From assembly GCA_002710785.1 (NCBI GenBank), contig PAMC01000008.1, positions 6,511 to 43,157 on the forward strand: 36,647 nucleotides of DNA, in the 5' to 3' direction. This DNA is from a bacterium (GTDB lineage: Bacteria; Patescibacteriota; Minisyncoccia; Phycocordibacterales; UBA918). Within the stretch, counting starts at the first letter, position 1. Each line of letters starts with the position of its first letter. Made by a program: the position numbers and the translations under genes. Of the stretch, positions 16,749 to 24,865 are shown piece after piece. Under the pieces are notes generated by a model that saw nothing but the letters and a program-made list of their open reading frames with translations, made no database searches and was not told the origin of the DNA.

Positions 16749-17183
16749 ATGTTATTCCCAAAGAAAGTTAAGCACCGCAAGTGGCAGATTGGTCGCAAGA
16801 GCCCGGAGAGGCTCGCGCGCCCCGAAACCCGCGGCATTACCGTGGCGTTTGGTAGCTACGGCCTGAAGGCAGTGACTCCAGCCCGCGTACGCTCAAACCA
16901 AATTGAGGCGGCCCGTCGCGTGATCTCACGTACCCTCGGCAAGACCGGTAAGACGTGGATCCGCATCTTTCCCGATAAACCAATTACCAAAAAGCCAGCT
17001 GAGGTTGGTATGGGTAAGGGTAAGGGAGACCCAGACCACTTTGTGTTTGAGGTGGCACCAGGCCGCGTTCTCTTTGAGATCGACGGTGTACCAGAGGAGG
17101 TAGCGCGCGAAGCGCTCCGCAAGGCAGCAGCCAAGCTGCCACTAAAAGGTCGATTTGTTACCCGTGAGGAAACTCGAGCCTAG
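16749..17183 (+). CDS. rplP: Ribosomal protein uL16
   Basis: L16 is a late assembly protein near the A site. The 144-residue product has MLFPKKVKHRKWQIGRK, FGSYGLKAV, the AARRVISRTLGKTGKTWIRI segment and KPAEVGMGKGKGDPDHFVFEV, which includes the loop near the A site. The ATG at 16749 follows a cgt triplet; an upstream in-frame TTG is ignored. The family-typical VRMGKGKG is VGMGKGKG here, a small change. Confidence 0.97.
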   Translation: MLFPKKVKHRKWQIGRKSPERLARPETRGITVAFGSYGLKAVTPARVRSNQIEAARRVISRTLGKTGKTWIRIFPDKPITKKPAEVGMGKGKGDPDHFVFEVAPGRVLFEIDGVPEEVAREALRKAAAKLPLKGRFVTREETRA

Positions 17184-17189
17184 TTGCGT

Positions 17190-17384
17190 ATGAAAACAAT
17201 GCAAGAAATCGAAAAGATGTCAGACAAAGACCTCGCCAAGTTCGTCGAAGACGAGCGCGCAGTAATGCAGCAACATCGTTTTGGCACCGGCGGTCGCAAC
17301 GTGATGGCTGCCCGCGCGGCGAAGAAAAACGTCGCTCGCGCCCTCACCGTGTTAACCGCTCGCAGTAATGCGGCAACTAAGTAA
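17190..17384 (+). CDS. rpmC: Ribosomal protein uL29
   Basis: L29 is a small helical protein at the tunnel exit beside L23. The 64-residue product keeps the pattern of two antiparallel helices (MQEIEKMSDKDLAKFVEDER, NVMAARAAKKNVARALTVLT) in the expected place between rplP and rpsQ. The sequence is divergent: the usual LR.EL motif is weak, so identification leans on position and length. Start 17190 follows cgt. Confidence 0.9.
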   Translation: MKTMQEIEKMSDKDLAKFVEDERAVMQQHRFGTGGRNVMAARAAKKNVARALTVLTARSNAATK

Positions 17385-17389
17385 TTGGT

Positions 17390-17638
17390 ATGAGTGAAAC
17401 AACAACCAAGACTGGCGGTCGCGTGCTTCGCGGCACCGTGGTGGCCAGCAAAATGAAAGACACCATCACCGTGGCGGTTGAACGCTACGTCAAGCACAAC
17501 AAGTACAAGAAGTACCAGCGTCGTACCAAGAAGTATCTCGTACACGATGCGGGTAACAGCGCTGCAGTAGGCAGCAAGGTCGAAATTAAAGAAACAGCAC
17601 CGATGAGTAAGCGCAAGCGCTTCACCCTCGTTAAGTAA
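17390..17638 (+). CDS. rpsQ: Ribosomal protein uS17
   Basis: S17 is an OB-fold 16S rRNA-binding protein. The 82-residue product contains LRGTVVASKMKDTITVAVER, a YKKYQRRTKKYLVHDAGN segment and GSKVEIKETAPMSKRKRFTL, all family hallmarks. It is in standard order between rpmC and rplN with gaps of 5 and 7 nt. Confidence 0.97.
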   Translation: MSETTTKTGGRVLRGTVVASKMKDTITVAVERYVKHNKYKKYQRRTKKYLVHDAGNSAAVGSKVEIKETAPMSKRKRFTLVK

Positions 17639-17645
17639 TTCGCGT

Positions 17646-18017
17646 ATGATTCAACCACAATCAATCGTTAAGATTACCGACAACTCTGGCGGTAAAATTG
17701 GTCGCGTGTTTAAGGTGCTTGGTGGCTCTAAGAAGCGCTACGCTGAGCTCGGCGAAATGGTCGTGCTCTCAGTACAGACTGCCGAGCCGCGTAAGCCAGT
17801 AAAGAAAAAGGACGTCGTGTACGGTATCGTGGTGCGCCAGCGCAAGCCATACCGTCGTAAAGACGGTTCGTACGTCAGTTTCGACGACAACGCGGTTGTG
17901 CTCGTCGACAAAGAGAAGGGAGAGCCGCGCGCTAACCGCGTGTTTGGCCCGATTCCGCGCGAAATGTCGGAGAAGGGCTACCAGCGCATCGCGTCGCTCG
18001 CACCCGAAGTTGTTTAG
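17646..18017 (+). CDS. rplN: Ribosomal protein uL14
   Basis: L14 lies at the subunit interface and forms a bridge; silencing factor RsfS binds it. The 123-residue product starts MIQPQSIVKITDNSGGKIGR and contains the conserved RRKDGSYVSFDDNAVVLVD and a GPIPREM segment (commonly GPVARELR). Length and position are normal. The start follows cgt. Confidence 0.97.
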   Translation: MIQPQSIVKITDNSGGKIGRVFKVLGGSKKRYAELGEMVVLSVQTAEPRKPVKKKDVVYGIVVRQRKPYRRKDGSYVSFDDNAVVLVDKEKGEPRANRVFGPIPREMSEKGYQRIASLAPEVV

Positions 18018-18034
18018 TCGCTAATCCACCAACT

Positions 18035-18334
18035 ATGAAAATCAAAAAAGGAGATTCAGTGATGGTTATCGCCGGTAAGGACAAAGGCAAGACAGGCACC
18101 GTCAGTCGCGCCCTCCCCAAGACCGAGCAGGTAGTTATCGAAGGGGTGAATGTGGCGACCAAGCACCAAAAAAATCGCCGCGTGCGCTCACAAGGGCAGA
18201 TTATCGAAATTGAGCGCCCGATCCACGTCTCAAACGTTGCGCTCGCAGTTGACGGTAAGCCATCTCGTGTTGGCTACCAGGTGAGTGAGGGCACAAAAGA
18301 GCGTATTGCTAAGAAAACCGGCAAGACCGTGTAA
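18035..18334 (+). CDS. rplX: Ribosomal protein uL24
   Basis: L24 is an assembly initiator near the tunnel exit. The KOW motif is clear at the N-terminus (KKGDSVMVIAGKDKGKTGTV), followed by VIEGVNVATKHQK and IHVSNVALA. At 99 residues it is normal length. rplE follows after 10 nt. Confidence 0.96.
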   Translation: MKIKKGDSVMVIAGKDKGKTGTVSRALPKTEQVVIEGVNVATKHQKNRRVRSQGQIIEIERPIHVSNVALAVDGKPSRVGYQVSEGTKERIAKKTGKTV

Positions 18335-18344
18335 GTAATCGAGT

Positions 18345-18896
18345 ATGGAAAACACCAAAACCAAACTAACGACTGCCTTTGCGGCACTCAAGGGTACGCT
18401 CGGCTACGGTAACGTCATGCAGACGCCACGGATTGAGAAAATTGTGGTCTCAACCGGTACTGGCAAGATTGATGACAAGCAAAAAATTGCCATCATCGAA
18501 GATCGCCTCGCTCGCATTACTGGCCAAAAGGCCTCACCACGCCCAGCCAAGAAGTCGATTGCGTCGTTTAAGCTACGTGAGGGCGATATTATTGGCTACC
18601 AAGTGACGCTGCGCGGTGCACGCATGCAGCACTTCCTCGACAAGCTCATCCACGTTGCGCTCCCGCAGACCCGCGACTTCCGCGGTCTTAAGTTGAGCGC
18701 CATTGACGAAATGGGCAACTACACTATCGGGATCAAAGACAACACTATTTTCCCGGAGTGTGCCGATGAGGAGCTTAAAGATGTCTTCAGCCTCGCGATT
18801 ACCATCGTGACGACTGCCAAGAGCAAAGAAGAAGCTAAGGCGTTCTTAGAACACCTCAACCTTCCGCTCCAGAAAGAAGAAGCAGCGACTGAGTAA
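18345..18896 (+). CDS. rplE: Ribosomal protein uL5
   Basis: L5 binds 5S rRNA and contacts P-site tRNA. The 183-residue product contains TPRIEKIVVSTGTGK, TGQKASPRPAKKSIASFKLR, TRDFRGLKLSAIDEMGNYTI and a final beta segment (LAITIVTTAKSKEEAKAFLE), typical of the family. It is the last gene of this unit: a 20-bp terminator follows, and the next gene in the usual order, S14, lies behind a reverse-strand insertion and has its own promoter. Confidence 0.97.
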   Translation: MENTKTKLTTAFAALKGTLGYGNVMQTPRIEKIVVSTGTGKIDDKQKIAIIEDRLARITGQKASPRPAKKSIASFKLREGDIIGYQVTLRGARMQHFLDKLIHVALPQTRDFRGLKLSAIDEMGNYTIGIKDNTIFPECADEELKDVFSLAITIVTTAKSKEEAKAFLEHLNLPLQKEEAATE

Positions 18897-18910
18897 GTCA
18901 CAGTACTCGC

Positions 18911-18953
18911 TACACAAAACGGCCGGCAGCGTAGCTGCCGGCCGTTTTGTGTA
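18911..18953 (+). terminator. Terminator after rplE
   Basis: A perfect 20-bp stem (18911-18930 with 18934-18953) has a 3-nt loop, a GGCCGGCAGC core and flanking A and T runs. It can terminate in both directions. Confidence 0.9.
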
Positions 18954-18956
18954 CAC

Positions 18957-18990
18957 AGAAAAAGAAAAAGGCCGCGCAAATTGCGCGACC
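18957..18990 (-). terminator. Terminator of the 19003-19704 gene
   Basis: GGCCGCGCAA and TTGCGCGACC (18970-18990) form a stem with one mismatch. On the reverse strand it is followed by a T-rich tract (18957-18969). Confidence 0.65.
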
Positions 18991-19002
18991 CCAAAGAACT
19001 TG

Positions 19003-19704
19003 TCACTCGGCAGGCAACGTGTTGGCCGGCGAAATTTCTGCAAGATGATCTCTGACCTCTTCCAGCATCAGTGTCGTGTCGGGATCAGTCTGCTCCGCGA
19101 CATGGCTCGTCATAGAATAGAGCAGGGCGTGGACTGCAGTCAAAGCCTCTTGCGAGGCTGTGTATCTCGCCAGTCCGCCTGTGCGGTCGATGATCGCCAA
19201 AGTTTCCTCGACGATCCTCCGCGTCTCGTTGATGACATGCTCATGCCGGCTAAACTCGCGCTGTAGACCCATCACGAGCTCCAAAACACCACGTTCTCTT
19301 CGGTAGTCCTCGAGATCACCTCCCAGGTGTTTTTGCAAGGCCAGCTCGACACCGAAGGCAATATCACGATCGACATCGTGAAGCCGGTGCACCTTTTCAT
19401 CATAGACGCGCAGTGCGAAAGACGCTAACGACGCCAAAAAAAGGAGGATGGTCATCGCTCCGTTGGCGAAGTGTGCTTGCAGGAGTTCTTCCAACGCTAG
19501 AATTTCTCCCGAGCTGACATACTCAGCGTACTGCCGAGAGAGTAGGTAGCCGCTGAGTATCATGAGCACAAGGAGTGCCCAACCGGTCACCAAGAACCAT
19601 GGTTGACGCCAACGAAGGCGTCTGCACCGGTCTAGGCGTTCAGCGGTTTCCAGCTGAAGCCGTTCCTGGGGAGTGAGCGGCGTTACCGCAACTTTTTGTG
19701 ACAT
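19003..19704 (-). CDS. Two-helix membrane protein of unknown function
   Basis: The 233-residue protein has a basic, charged N-terminus, two membrane helices (about residues 35-57 and 80-100) and a long cytoplasmic helical tail rich in Glu, Arg and Leu, perhaps a coiled coil. I recognise no family. The ATG at 19704 is chosen because an SD-like GGAGAAGG lies 5 nt upstream; a longer frame to 19755 exists. It interrupts the ribosomal operon between rplE and rpsZ on the opposite strand and has its own terminator. Like the genes at 311 and 893, it has an SD and looks foreign. Confidence 0.65.
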   Translation of the reverse strand: MSQKVAVTPLTPQERLQLETAERLDRCRRLRWRQPWFLVTGWALLVLMILSGYLLSRQYAEYVSSGEILALEELLQAHFANGAMTILLFLASLASFALRVYDEKVHRLHDVDRDIAFGVELALQKHLGGDLEDYRRERGVLELVMGLQREFSRHEHVINETRRIVEETLAIIDRTGGLARYTASQEALTAVHALLYSMTSHVAEQTDPDTTLMLEEVRDHLAEISPANTLPAE

Positions 19705-19778
19705 GTACCCTTCTCCGATTTCGCTTTTGTTCTGCCGACTACCATACAACACCATCTCATTTTTGCAATACTTTAGGC

Positions 19779-19806
19779 TTGAATTTTGCGCTCAATACCG
19801 TATAGT
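19779..19806 (+). promoter_or_regulatory. Promoter of the rpsZ-secY unit
   Basis: TTGAAT (19779-19784) and TATAGT (19801-19806) are 16 nt apart. The leader from about 19813 to 19901 contains GACGGTCGAGTC-type short repeats and no SD. Confidence 0.65.
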
Positions 19807-19901
19807 AGGCGCACCTCAGCTGACGGTCGAGTCAGCGAGATATTAGTAGGGTGTGAGTCGGCATCAACTAGCCGATACCATACCGATATAACCATAACCA
19901 G

Positions 19902-20087
19902 ATGGCACGAAAAGCAATCGTGGTCCGCGCGCAGCGCGAACCAAAATACAAGTGCCGGGTGGTCCGTCGTTGTAGTCTTTGTGGACGCAAGCACGGGTAC
20001 ATGCGCGACTTCGACATGTGCCGCATCTGCTTCCGTGAAGCTGCGCACGAGGGACACATCCCAGGTATCAAAAAATCATCATGGTAA
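19902..20087 (+). CDS. rpsZ: Ribosomal protein uS14, zinc-binding type
   Basis: The 61-residue short form has two Cys-x-x-Cys pairs (CSLC and CRIC) that bind one zinc, and the conserved end AHEGHIPGIKKSSW. This C+ type is used instead of the longer zinc-free RpsN. It starts a new unit after the inserted reverse gene, and its stop region overlaps the rpsH start by 7 nt. Confidence 0.96.
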   Translation: MARKAIVVRAQREPKYKCRVVRRCSLCGRKHGYMRDFDMCRICFREAAHEGHIPGIKKSSW

Positions 20088-20476
20088 GCGATACAGTCGG
20101 AGACTTCATCATTCAGTTGAAGAACGCTGGCGCCGTGGGTAAAACCCAGGTATTGCTACCGTATTCGAAACTGAAGCACGCTATTGCAACGAAGTTGGCA
20201 GACGCCGGCTACGTGGCAGAAGTAGCGGCTGATGGAGCGGGAGTAACGAAAAAACTCTCAGTAACCTTAAAGTACGACGCAGCTGGTCGCCACCACATCA
20301 ATGGGGTGAAGCGCATCAGCAAGCCAGGTCGACGTTTGTACGCAGGAGTAGCGGAAATTCATCCGGTTAAGTTTGGTAAGGGTAACCTCATTCTCTCAAC
20401 ACCTGCCGGCATCCTCACTGATGAGGAGGCACGCGCGCAGCACGTTGGTGGTGAGCAGCTCTTCACCATTTGGTAG
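20081..20476 (+). CDS. rpsH: Ribosomal protein uS8
   Basis: S8 binds the central domain of 16S rRNA and represses the spc operon in Escherichia coli. The 131-residue product has VSDTVGDFIIQLKNA, GVKRISKPGRRLYAG and the C-terminal LSTPAGILTDEEARAQHVGG, near the family STS/GIMT motif. The ATG at 20081 lies inside the end of rpsZ, which suggests coupled translation. rplF starts 3 nt after the stop. Confidence 0.97.
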   Translation: MVSDTVGDFIIQLKNAGAVGKTQVLLPYSKLKHAIATKLADAGYVAEVAADGAGVTKKLSVTLKYDAAGRHHINGVKRISKPGRRLYAGVAEIHPVKFGKGNLILSTPAGILTDEEARAQHVGGEQLFTIW

Positions 20477-20479
20477 CCT

Positions 20480-21013
20480 ATGTCTCGATTAGGAAAACAA
20501 ACCACAGAAATCCCGAGTGGGGTCGATGTGAGCGTGGCCGACAACACCCTAACGGTGAAAGGTCCAAAAGCAACCCTCACCCGTCCGGTGCACAAAGACG
20601 TAACCGTCGAGGTGACTGCCGACGGTGTGAGCGTGACGCCAAATAGCGAAACGAAGCTCGCCCGTTCACTCTGGGGCACCTTTGCTGCCCACGTTAAGAA
20701 CATGGTGCAAGGAGTAACCGACGGGTTCGAGAAGAAGCTCGAGATCGAAGGCGTGGGGTACCGCGCTGAGATGAAGGGACGCACCCTGTCACTAAACGTC
20801 GGCTTCTCACACCCAGTTGAGCTTGAGGTCCCCGAGGGGCTTGAAGCGACCGTCGAGAAGAACGTCATCACCATTACTGGTGCAGACAAGGACGCGCTGG
20901 GGCAGTTTGCTGCCAACGTGCGCAAGGTCAAGAAACCTGAGCCATACAAAGGTAAGGGTATTCGGTACCAGGGTGAGTACATTATCCGTAAGCAAGGTAA
21001 GAAAGCTGTCTAA
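20480..21013 (+). CDS. rplF: Ribosomal protein uL6
   Basis: L6 is built of two related domains near the factor-binding site. The 177-residue product starts MSRLGKQTTEIPSGVDVSVA, has the linker region VTDGFEKKLEIEGVGYRAEM, and ends with KKPEPYKGKGIRYQGEYIIR followed by KQGKKAV, which is highly typical. The stop codon is part of the outer arm of inverted-repeat element E6. Confidence 0.97.
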   Translation: MSRLGKQTTEIPSGVDVSVADNTLTVKGPKATLTRPVHKDVTVEVTADGVSVTPNSETKLARSLWGTFAAHVKNMVQGVTDGFEKKLEIEGVGYRAEMKGRTLSLNVGFSHPVELEVPEGLEATVEKNVITITGADKDALGQFAANVRKVKKPEPYKGKGIRYQGEYIIRKQGKKAV

Positions 21014-21133
21014 ACGATCAAAATCACACCATTTGCTTTGTCGCCACTGCGATTTTGGCAGTCGCCGTATATCAAATACGTCTTCTTTCAAAATCTTGAG
21101 GCTTCGCGCAACTGGCCCAATTTTGAACGTTTA
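21011..21133 (+). repeat. Nested inverted-repeat element, copy E6
   Basis: Outer arms TAAACGATCAAAAT (21011-21024) and ATTTTGAACGTTTA (21120-21133) pair with one mismatch, and the left arm includes the rplF stop codon. Inner arms GATTTTG (21051-21057) and CAAAATC (21089-21095) are perfect. GCC (21043) can pair with GGC (21100). The 5' loop GCTTTGTC and 3' loop TTCGCGCA correspond to the family motifs. The apex differs (GTAT/ATAC). Confidence 0.75.
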
Positions 21134-21154
21134 GATTTGTAATCAACATCTCGT

Positions 21155-21508
21155 ATGACAAACAAATCACAACAAAAGACAGCTGCTCGCACCGCCCGCC
21201 ACGCGCGCATTCGCGCTCGTGTTAAGGGCACCGCTGAGCGCCCTCGTCTTGCGGTGTACCGCAGCAATAAGTTCCTCTACGCTCAGCTCATTAACGACGC
21301 TGAAGCGAAGACAATTGCAGCGGCTGATACCCGCGCCAGCAAAGCCAAAACACCGGCTGAGCGCGCTGTAGAGCTCGGTAAATCTATTGCCGACGCTGCC
21401 AAGAAAGCCAAAGTTGAAGCAGTAGTATTTGACCGCGGCGGCTTTCTCTTTGCGGGCACTATTAAGGCCTTTGCCGATAGCGCACGCGAGAACGGCCTAA
21501 CGTTCTAA
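21155..21508 (+). CDS. rplR: Ribosomal protein uL18
   Basis: L18 binds 5S rRNA in the central protuberance. The 117-residue product has RHARIRARVKGTAERPRLAV, YRSNKFLYAQLI, VFDRGGFLFAGTIKAFADSA and REN..TF at the end. Length is normal. It is separated from rplF by element E6. Start 21155 follows cgt. Confidence 0.97.
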   Translation: MTNKSQQKTAARTARHARIRARVKGTAERPRLAVYRSNKFLYAQLINDAEAKTIAAADTRASKAKTPAERAVELGKSIADAAKKAKVEAVVFDRGGFLFAGTIKAFADSARENGLTF

Positions 21509-21531
21509 CCACTATTAGTTAATCAGTAATT

Positions 21532-22173
21532 ATGACTGAAGAAAAAAAGCCGGAAGCTACAACTGAGACTCCAACCAAGGAGGCTCCAGCAGCCACCAAA
21601 ACCGCTGCTACCGATGCACCTGCTACCGACCAGTCACGCGGAGAACGCAAAGAGCGTGCACCGCGTCGAGGTCGTGGTGGTGAACGCGGTGGTCGTGGAC
21701 GTCGCCCTCGCCGGGGTGACCGTGGACGTGAACGAACGCGTCCTGAGTATGATCAGAAAATCATCAGCATTCGACGCGTCACGCGTGTGATGGCTGGTGG
21801 TCGTCGCTTTAGCTTCTCCGTCTCCATGGTTATTGGCGACAAGAAGGGTAAGGTTGGCGTTGGCGTCGGTAAAGCCGGCGACACACAATTGGCGATCGAA
21901 AAGGCTATGCGCAACGCCAAGAAAAACCTCATCGTCGTGCCAATGAACAAAGAGCACGTTATCCCGCACGACGTACACACCAAGTACGCCTCAAGCGAGG
22001 TGATGATTATGCCAGCACCAGGCCGCGGACTCGTGGCTGGTAGCTCAGTGCGTACCGTACTTGAGCTCGCTGGTGTACGTGATGTAACTGCGAAGATTTT
22101 CTCTCGCAGTAAGAACAAACTTAATAATGCTCGCGCTGCTGTCGAGGCGCTCAAGCAGCTTAAAACCAACTAG
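21532..22173 (+). CDS. rpsE: Ribosomal protein uS5
   Basis: S5 acts in decoding accuracy and at the mRNA entry. The conserved core (about residue 75 onward) shows KIISIRRVTRVMAGGRRFSF, GDKKGKVGVGVGKAGDTQLA, and APGRGLVAGSSVRTVLELAG. The product is 213 residues, longer than the usual 165, because of an N-terminal extension of about 70 residues that is first acidic/Thr-rich and then Arg/Gly-rich (RGRGGERGGRGRRPRRGDRG). The RG-rich part could bind RNA. The extension is not needed for the fold. Confidence 0.96.
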   Translation: MTEEKKPEATTETPTKEAPAATKTAATDAPATDQSRGERKERAPRRGRGGERGGRGRRPRRGDRGRERTRPEYDQKIISIRRVTRVMAGGRRFSFSVSMVIGDKKGKVGVGVGKAGDTQLAIEKAMRNAKKNLIVVPMNKEHVIPHDVHTKYASSEVMIMPAPGRGLVAGSSVRTVLELAGVRDVTAKIFSRSKNKLNNARAAVEALKQLKTN

Positions 22174-22175
22174 GT

Positions 22176-22619
22176 ATGCAGCTTCACGAACTAAAACCAA
22201 CCAAGAAGCGCACAGTCGCTAAGCGCATCGGGCGTGGTGGTAAACGCGGTAAGACCTCTGGCCGTGGTCACAAAGGTCAGAAAGCTCGTGCTGGTAACAG
22301 CACGCGTCCAGAAATCCGCGAGCAGATTAAGAAACTGCCGAAGCTCCGTGGTCACGGTGTAAACCGTGCGAAGACCGTTAACAACGAACGTGTCCTCCCC
22401 GCGGTGATTAACGTTGCGGCCCTCAATGAGTTTGACGGGACCGACGTCTCGCCAAAGACGCTCGTTGCCGCTGGCTTGGTAGCCAGTCGTCGCAAAAGCG
22501 CACCTGCAGTGAAGATTCTCGGCAACGGTGAGCTTAGCAAAAAGCTCAGCGTAAGTGGCTGTCTCGTGTCAAAAACCGCCAAGGAGAAGATCGAGAGCGC
22601 TGGCGGGAGCGTTGCGTAG
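22176..22619 (+). CDS. rplO: Ribosomal protein uL15
   Basis: L15 is a late assembly protein with a long N-terminal arm. The 147-residue product starts MQLHELKPTKKRTVAKRIGR and has GGKRGKTSGRGHKGQKARAG and the C-terminal domain. It starts 2 nt after rpsE, so rpmD (uL30), which lies between these genes in most bacteria, is absent. Absence of uL30 is a known trait of CPR bacteria. Confidence 0.96.
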   Translation: MQLHELKPTKKRTVAKRIGRGGKRGKTSGRGHKGQKARAGNSTRPEIREQIKKLPKLRGHGVNRAKTVNNERVLPAVINVAALNEFDGTDVSPKTLVAAGLVASRRKSAPAVKILGNGELSKKLSVSGCLVSKTAKEKIESAGGSVA

Positions 22620-22633
22620 TATACTAATATTCT

Positions 22634-23905
22634 ATGCAAACATTCTTCCGTAAGCTCAAGATCATCTTCACCGATGAGGCAATTCGCAACCGCGTCCTGT
22701 TTATCTTCGGTGCGTTGATTGTCTTCCGAGCGCTCGCTGCTATTCCGATTCCGGGTGTTGACCAGCTCGTGCTTGAGCAATTCTTCGAGAGCAACCAGTT
22801 TCTCGGTCTCCTCAACATCTTCTCGGGTGGTGGCCTCGCTAATCTCTCGATTGTGATGCTCGGTGTTGGTCCGTTTATTACGGCCAGCATTATCATGCAG
22901 CTGATGACAGTTATGAGTCCGAAGCTCAAGAGTCTCTACACCGAAGAGGGTGAGACGGGGCGCGCCAAGTTCACGCAGTACTCACGCCAGCTTACGCTGC
23001 CGCTTGCGATTCTGCAGGGCTTTGGCTTTCTGACACTCTTACAGAGCCAAGGCGTGATTGGCGGGCTAACGCAGTTCCAGTTCATTACGAACGTCATCCT
23101 CATCGTGGCTGGTTCAATGCTCCTTATGTGGGTTGGTGAGCTGGTGACTGAGTTTGGTATCGGTAACGGTGTCTCCATCATCATCTTTGCGGGTATCGTG
23201 GCAACCTTGCCGACGACGGCTTCGCAGCTTGTCTTTAGCTACACCGCGACTCAGCTACCGCTCTACATTGGCTTTACGTTGATTGCCCTAGCGGTAATCT
23301 ACGCGGTGGTAACCATGACCGAGGCTGAGCGCCCGGTACCGATTACCTACGCCAAGCAGTCGCGTGGGGGTAAGACGTACGGTGGTACTTCAAGTTACCT
23401 ACCGCTCCGTCTTAACCAAGCGGGTGTGATTCCAATCATCTTCGCCCTCTCACTCTTGCTGTTTCCGCAGATGATCCTCAACATTCTCTCGGCGTTTAAC
23501 ATGCCGTGGATCATCCCTGCAACTGAGACTATTAACGCCTTCTTCAACAACGTACCGCTCTACGCCGCCGCGTACTTCTTGCTGGTGTTCCTCTTTACCT
23601 TCTTCTACACCGCGGTAACTTTCGACCCAGATGCGATGGCCAAGAATCTCCAGCGCAATGGTTCGTTCATTCCGGGTATTCGCCCGGGTGGACAGACTGC
23701 TGAGTACCTCGGCAACGTAATTACGCGCCTGACGCTCGTTGGTGCGTCCTTCCTTGGTTTGGTAGCTATCCTGCCACTTGGCCTACAGGTAGCAACTGGT
23801 GTTGCCGCGTTTGCGATTGGTGGTACGGCGCTCTTGATTGCCGTGTCGGTGGTGCTTGACCTGGTACGACGTCTCGACGCTCAAGTTTCTCTCCGAGAGT
23901 ACTAA
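22634..23905 (+). CDS. secY: Protein translocase channel subunit SecY
   Basis: SecY forms the export and membrane-insertion pore with SecE and SecG. The 423-residue product has about ten membrane helices, the N-terminal RNRVLFIFGALIVFRALAAI, the plug-region GGGLANLSIVMLGVGPFITA, the cytoplasmic loop with ERPVPITYAKQSRGGKTYGG, and the FNPDEMA-like TFDPDAMAKNLQRNGSFIPG. It ends the unit. It would export the many signal-peptide proteins in this window. Element E3 begins on the next base. Confidence 0.97.
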   Translation: MQTFFRKLKIIFTDEAIRNRVLFIFGALIVFRALAAIPIPGVDQLVLEQFFESNQFLGLLNIFSGGGLANLSIVMLGVGPFITASIIMQLMTVMSPKLKSLYTEEGETGRAKFTQYSRQLTLPLAILQGFGFLTLLQSQGVIGGLTQFQFITNVILIVAGSMLLMWVGELVTEFGIGNGVSIIIFAGIVATLPTTASQLVFSYTATQLPLYIGFTLIALAVIYAVVTMTEAERPVPITYAKQSRGGKTYGGTSSYLPLRLNQAGVIPIIFALSLLLFPQMILNILSAFNMPWIIPATETINAFFNNVPLYAAAYFLLVFLFTFFYTAVTFDPDAMAKNLQRNGSFIPGIRPGGQTAEYLGNVITRLTLVGASFLGLVAILPLGLQVATGVAAFAIGGTALLIAVSVVLDLVRRLDAQVSLREY

Positions 23906-24030
23906 CCAGAAGCAAAAAATCACTACGTCTACAGCGTTGGACTACGAAAAAAGGCCCTCCCTGGAGCATTCGTCCCAGTCGGGTCTTTTTTCTTGTCCGC
24001 CTTGTATCCGCAGCCATTTTTTGCTTCTGG
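23906..24030 (+). repeat. Nested inverted-repeat element, copy E3
   Basis: Outer arms CCAGAAGCAAAAAAT (23906-23920) and ATTTTTTGCTTCTGG (24016-24030) are perfect over 15 bp. Inner arms GAAAAAAG (23946-23953) and CTTTTTTC (23985-23992) are perfect. GGAC (23939) can pair with GTCC (23995). Loop motifs are GCGTTG and GCCTTGTA. The apex has CTGGA and TCCCAG. It begins on the base after the secY stop. Bases 23972-23993 recur identically at 27879-27900. Confidence 0.8.
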
Positions 24031-24033
24031 ACG

Positions 24034-24064
24034 ATAAAAGCCCGCGCGAAGCGCGGGCTTTTAT
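24034..24064 (+). terminator. Bidirectional terminator downstream of secY
   Basis: ATAAAAGCCCGCGC (24034-24047) and GCGCGGGCTTTTAT (24051-24064) are perfect with a GAA loop. It separates secY from the convergent kinase gene. Confidence 0.85.
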
Positions 24065-24108
24065 GTTAAGAGTTTTTCAAAATTGACTTAGCTGCAAGGC
24101 GCGCAAGG

Positions 24109-24153
24109 AATTTGGTATGAGCCTTACTTAGTTGTAAGGTGAGCTGCCAAATT
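24109..24153 (-). repeat. Small nested inverted repeat near the kinase gene end
   Basis: AATTTGG (24109-24115) pairs with CCAAATT (24147-24153), and CCTTAC (24122-24127) with GTAAGG (24134-24139). There is no T run on either side. Its role is unclear; strand is nominal. Confidence 0.35.
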
Positions 24154-24197
24154 GCCGCCGCGTAACACAGCAGATGAGTTGATTTTGGGGAACTCGT

Positions 24198-24836
24198 TTA
24201 GTATTCGTTCTTGTAGGAGTAGCCCAGGGGCACCTCACTATAGACAGGTACCCACACCTTAGACTTAAGCCACTTTTTGTACTCGTCAAAGACTGTGAGG
24301 GCCACCGTTTGCGGAGAGTGTCGCGAGGTATTGACCACCAGGTCAAAGCGCGAGCTATCGTACGGGTCGACGCCGTAGAGCGTTTTGTAACGTTTTTGTT
24401 CTTCCTGCATCCGCTTACGTACTTGCCAGTTTACCTCGCCTAGGTTTTGCATCATGCCGGCTCCCTTGGCCCGCTTCTTGTTGCTTTGCATGTCGCTAAA
24501 GATACGTGCACTCGCGGTGTCCATGTCGATGTCGAGGTAGACCTTAAACGATTCGGGGAGCCAGTAAAAACCGAGGCGGGAGTCGACAATTATGTCGTCT
24601 TTGTTGCGTAGCTCGCGCAGCTTAGCATCGATTTCGCGGTCGAGTGAGTGCTCGGTTTTGGCGCGCTCATTAAACTCTTGCAACGTCATGCCGCGCGATT
24701 CGAGCATCTCGCGCACCATATCACCAGAGGAGAAGCGAGTGTAACCGAGCATCTCGGCCACCTTATCAGCGGTCGAGGATTTGCCGCTACCCGGTTTGCC
24801 CGAGATGGTAATAATGTGCTTCTTCTCAATTTCCAT
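24198..24836 (-). CDS. Cytidylate kinase-like P-loop kinase (short archaeal type)
   Basis: The 212-residue protein has a P-loop (SGKPGSGKSS, residues 12-21), a following GYTRFSSGDMVREM, and DREIDAKLREL then DDIIVDSRLGFYWLPESFKV. This is the pattern of the compact type 2 CMP kinases and related AAA-type nucleotide kinases, where a base-binding region follows the Asp-rich helix. Bacterial cmk is usually longer with a different insert. The exact substrate is inferred. The ATG at 24836 is preferred; upstream in-frame starts would overlap the divergent promoter. It is divergent from gmk with a 65-nt gap. Confidence 0.7.
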   Translation of the reverse strand: MEIEKKHIITISGKPGSGKSSTADKVAEMLGYTRFSSGDMVREMLESRGMTLQEFNERAKTEHSLDREIDAKLRELRNKDDIIVDSRLGFYWLPESFKVYLDIDMDTASARIFSDMQSNKKRAKGAGMMQNLGEVNWQVRKRMQEEQKRYKTLYGVDPYDSSRFDLVVNTSRHSPQTVALTVFDEYKKWLKSKVWVPVYSEVPLGYSYKNEY

Positions 24837-24865
24837 ATTTGCGTATAGCATAGCACGCCGCCACA

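Noticed and set aside
23766..24086. Open frames on both strands after secY
   Set aside because: They are produced by the inverted-repeat element E3 and the terminator; products are low-complexity and unsupported.
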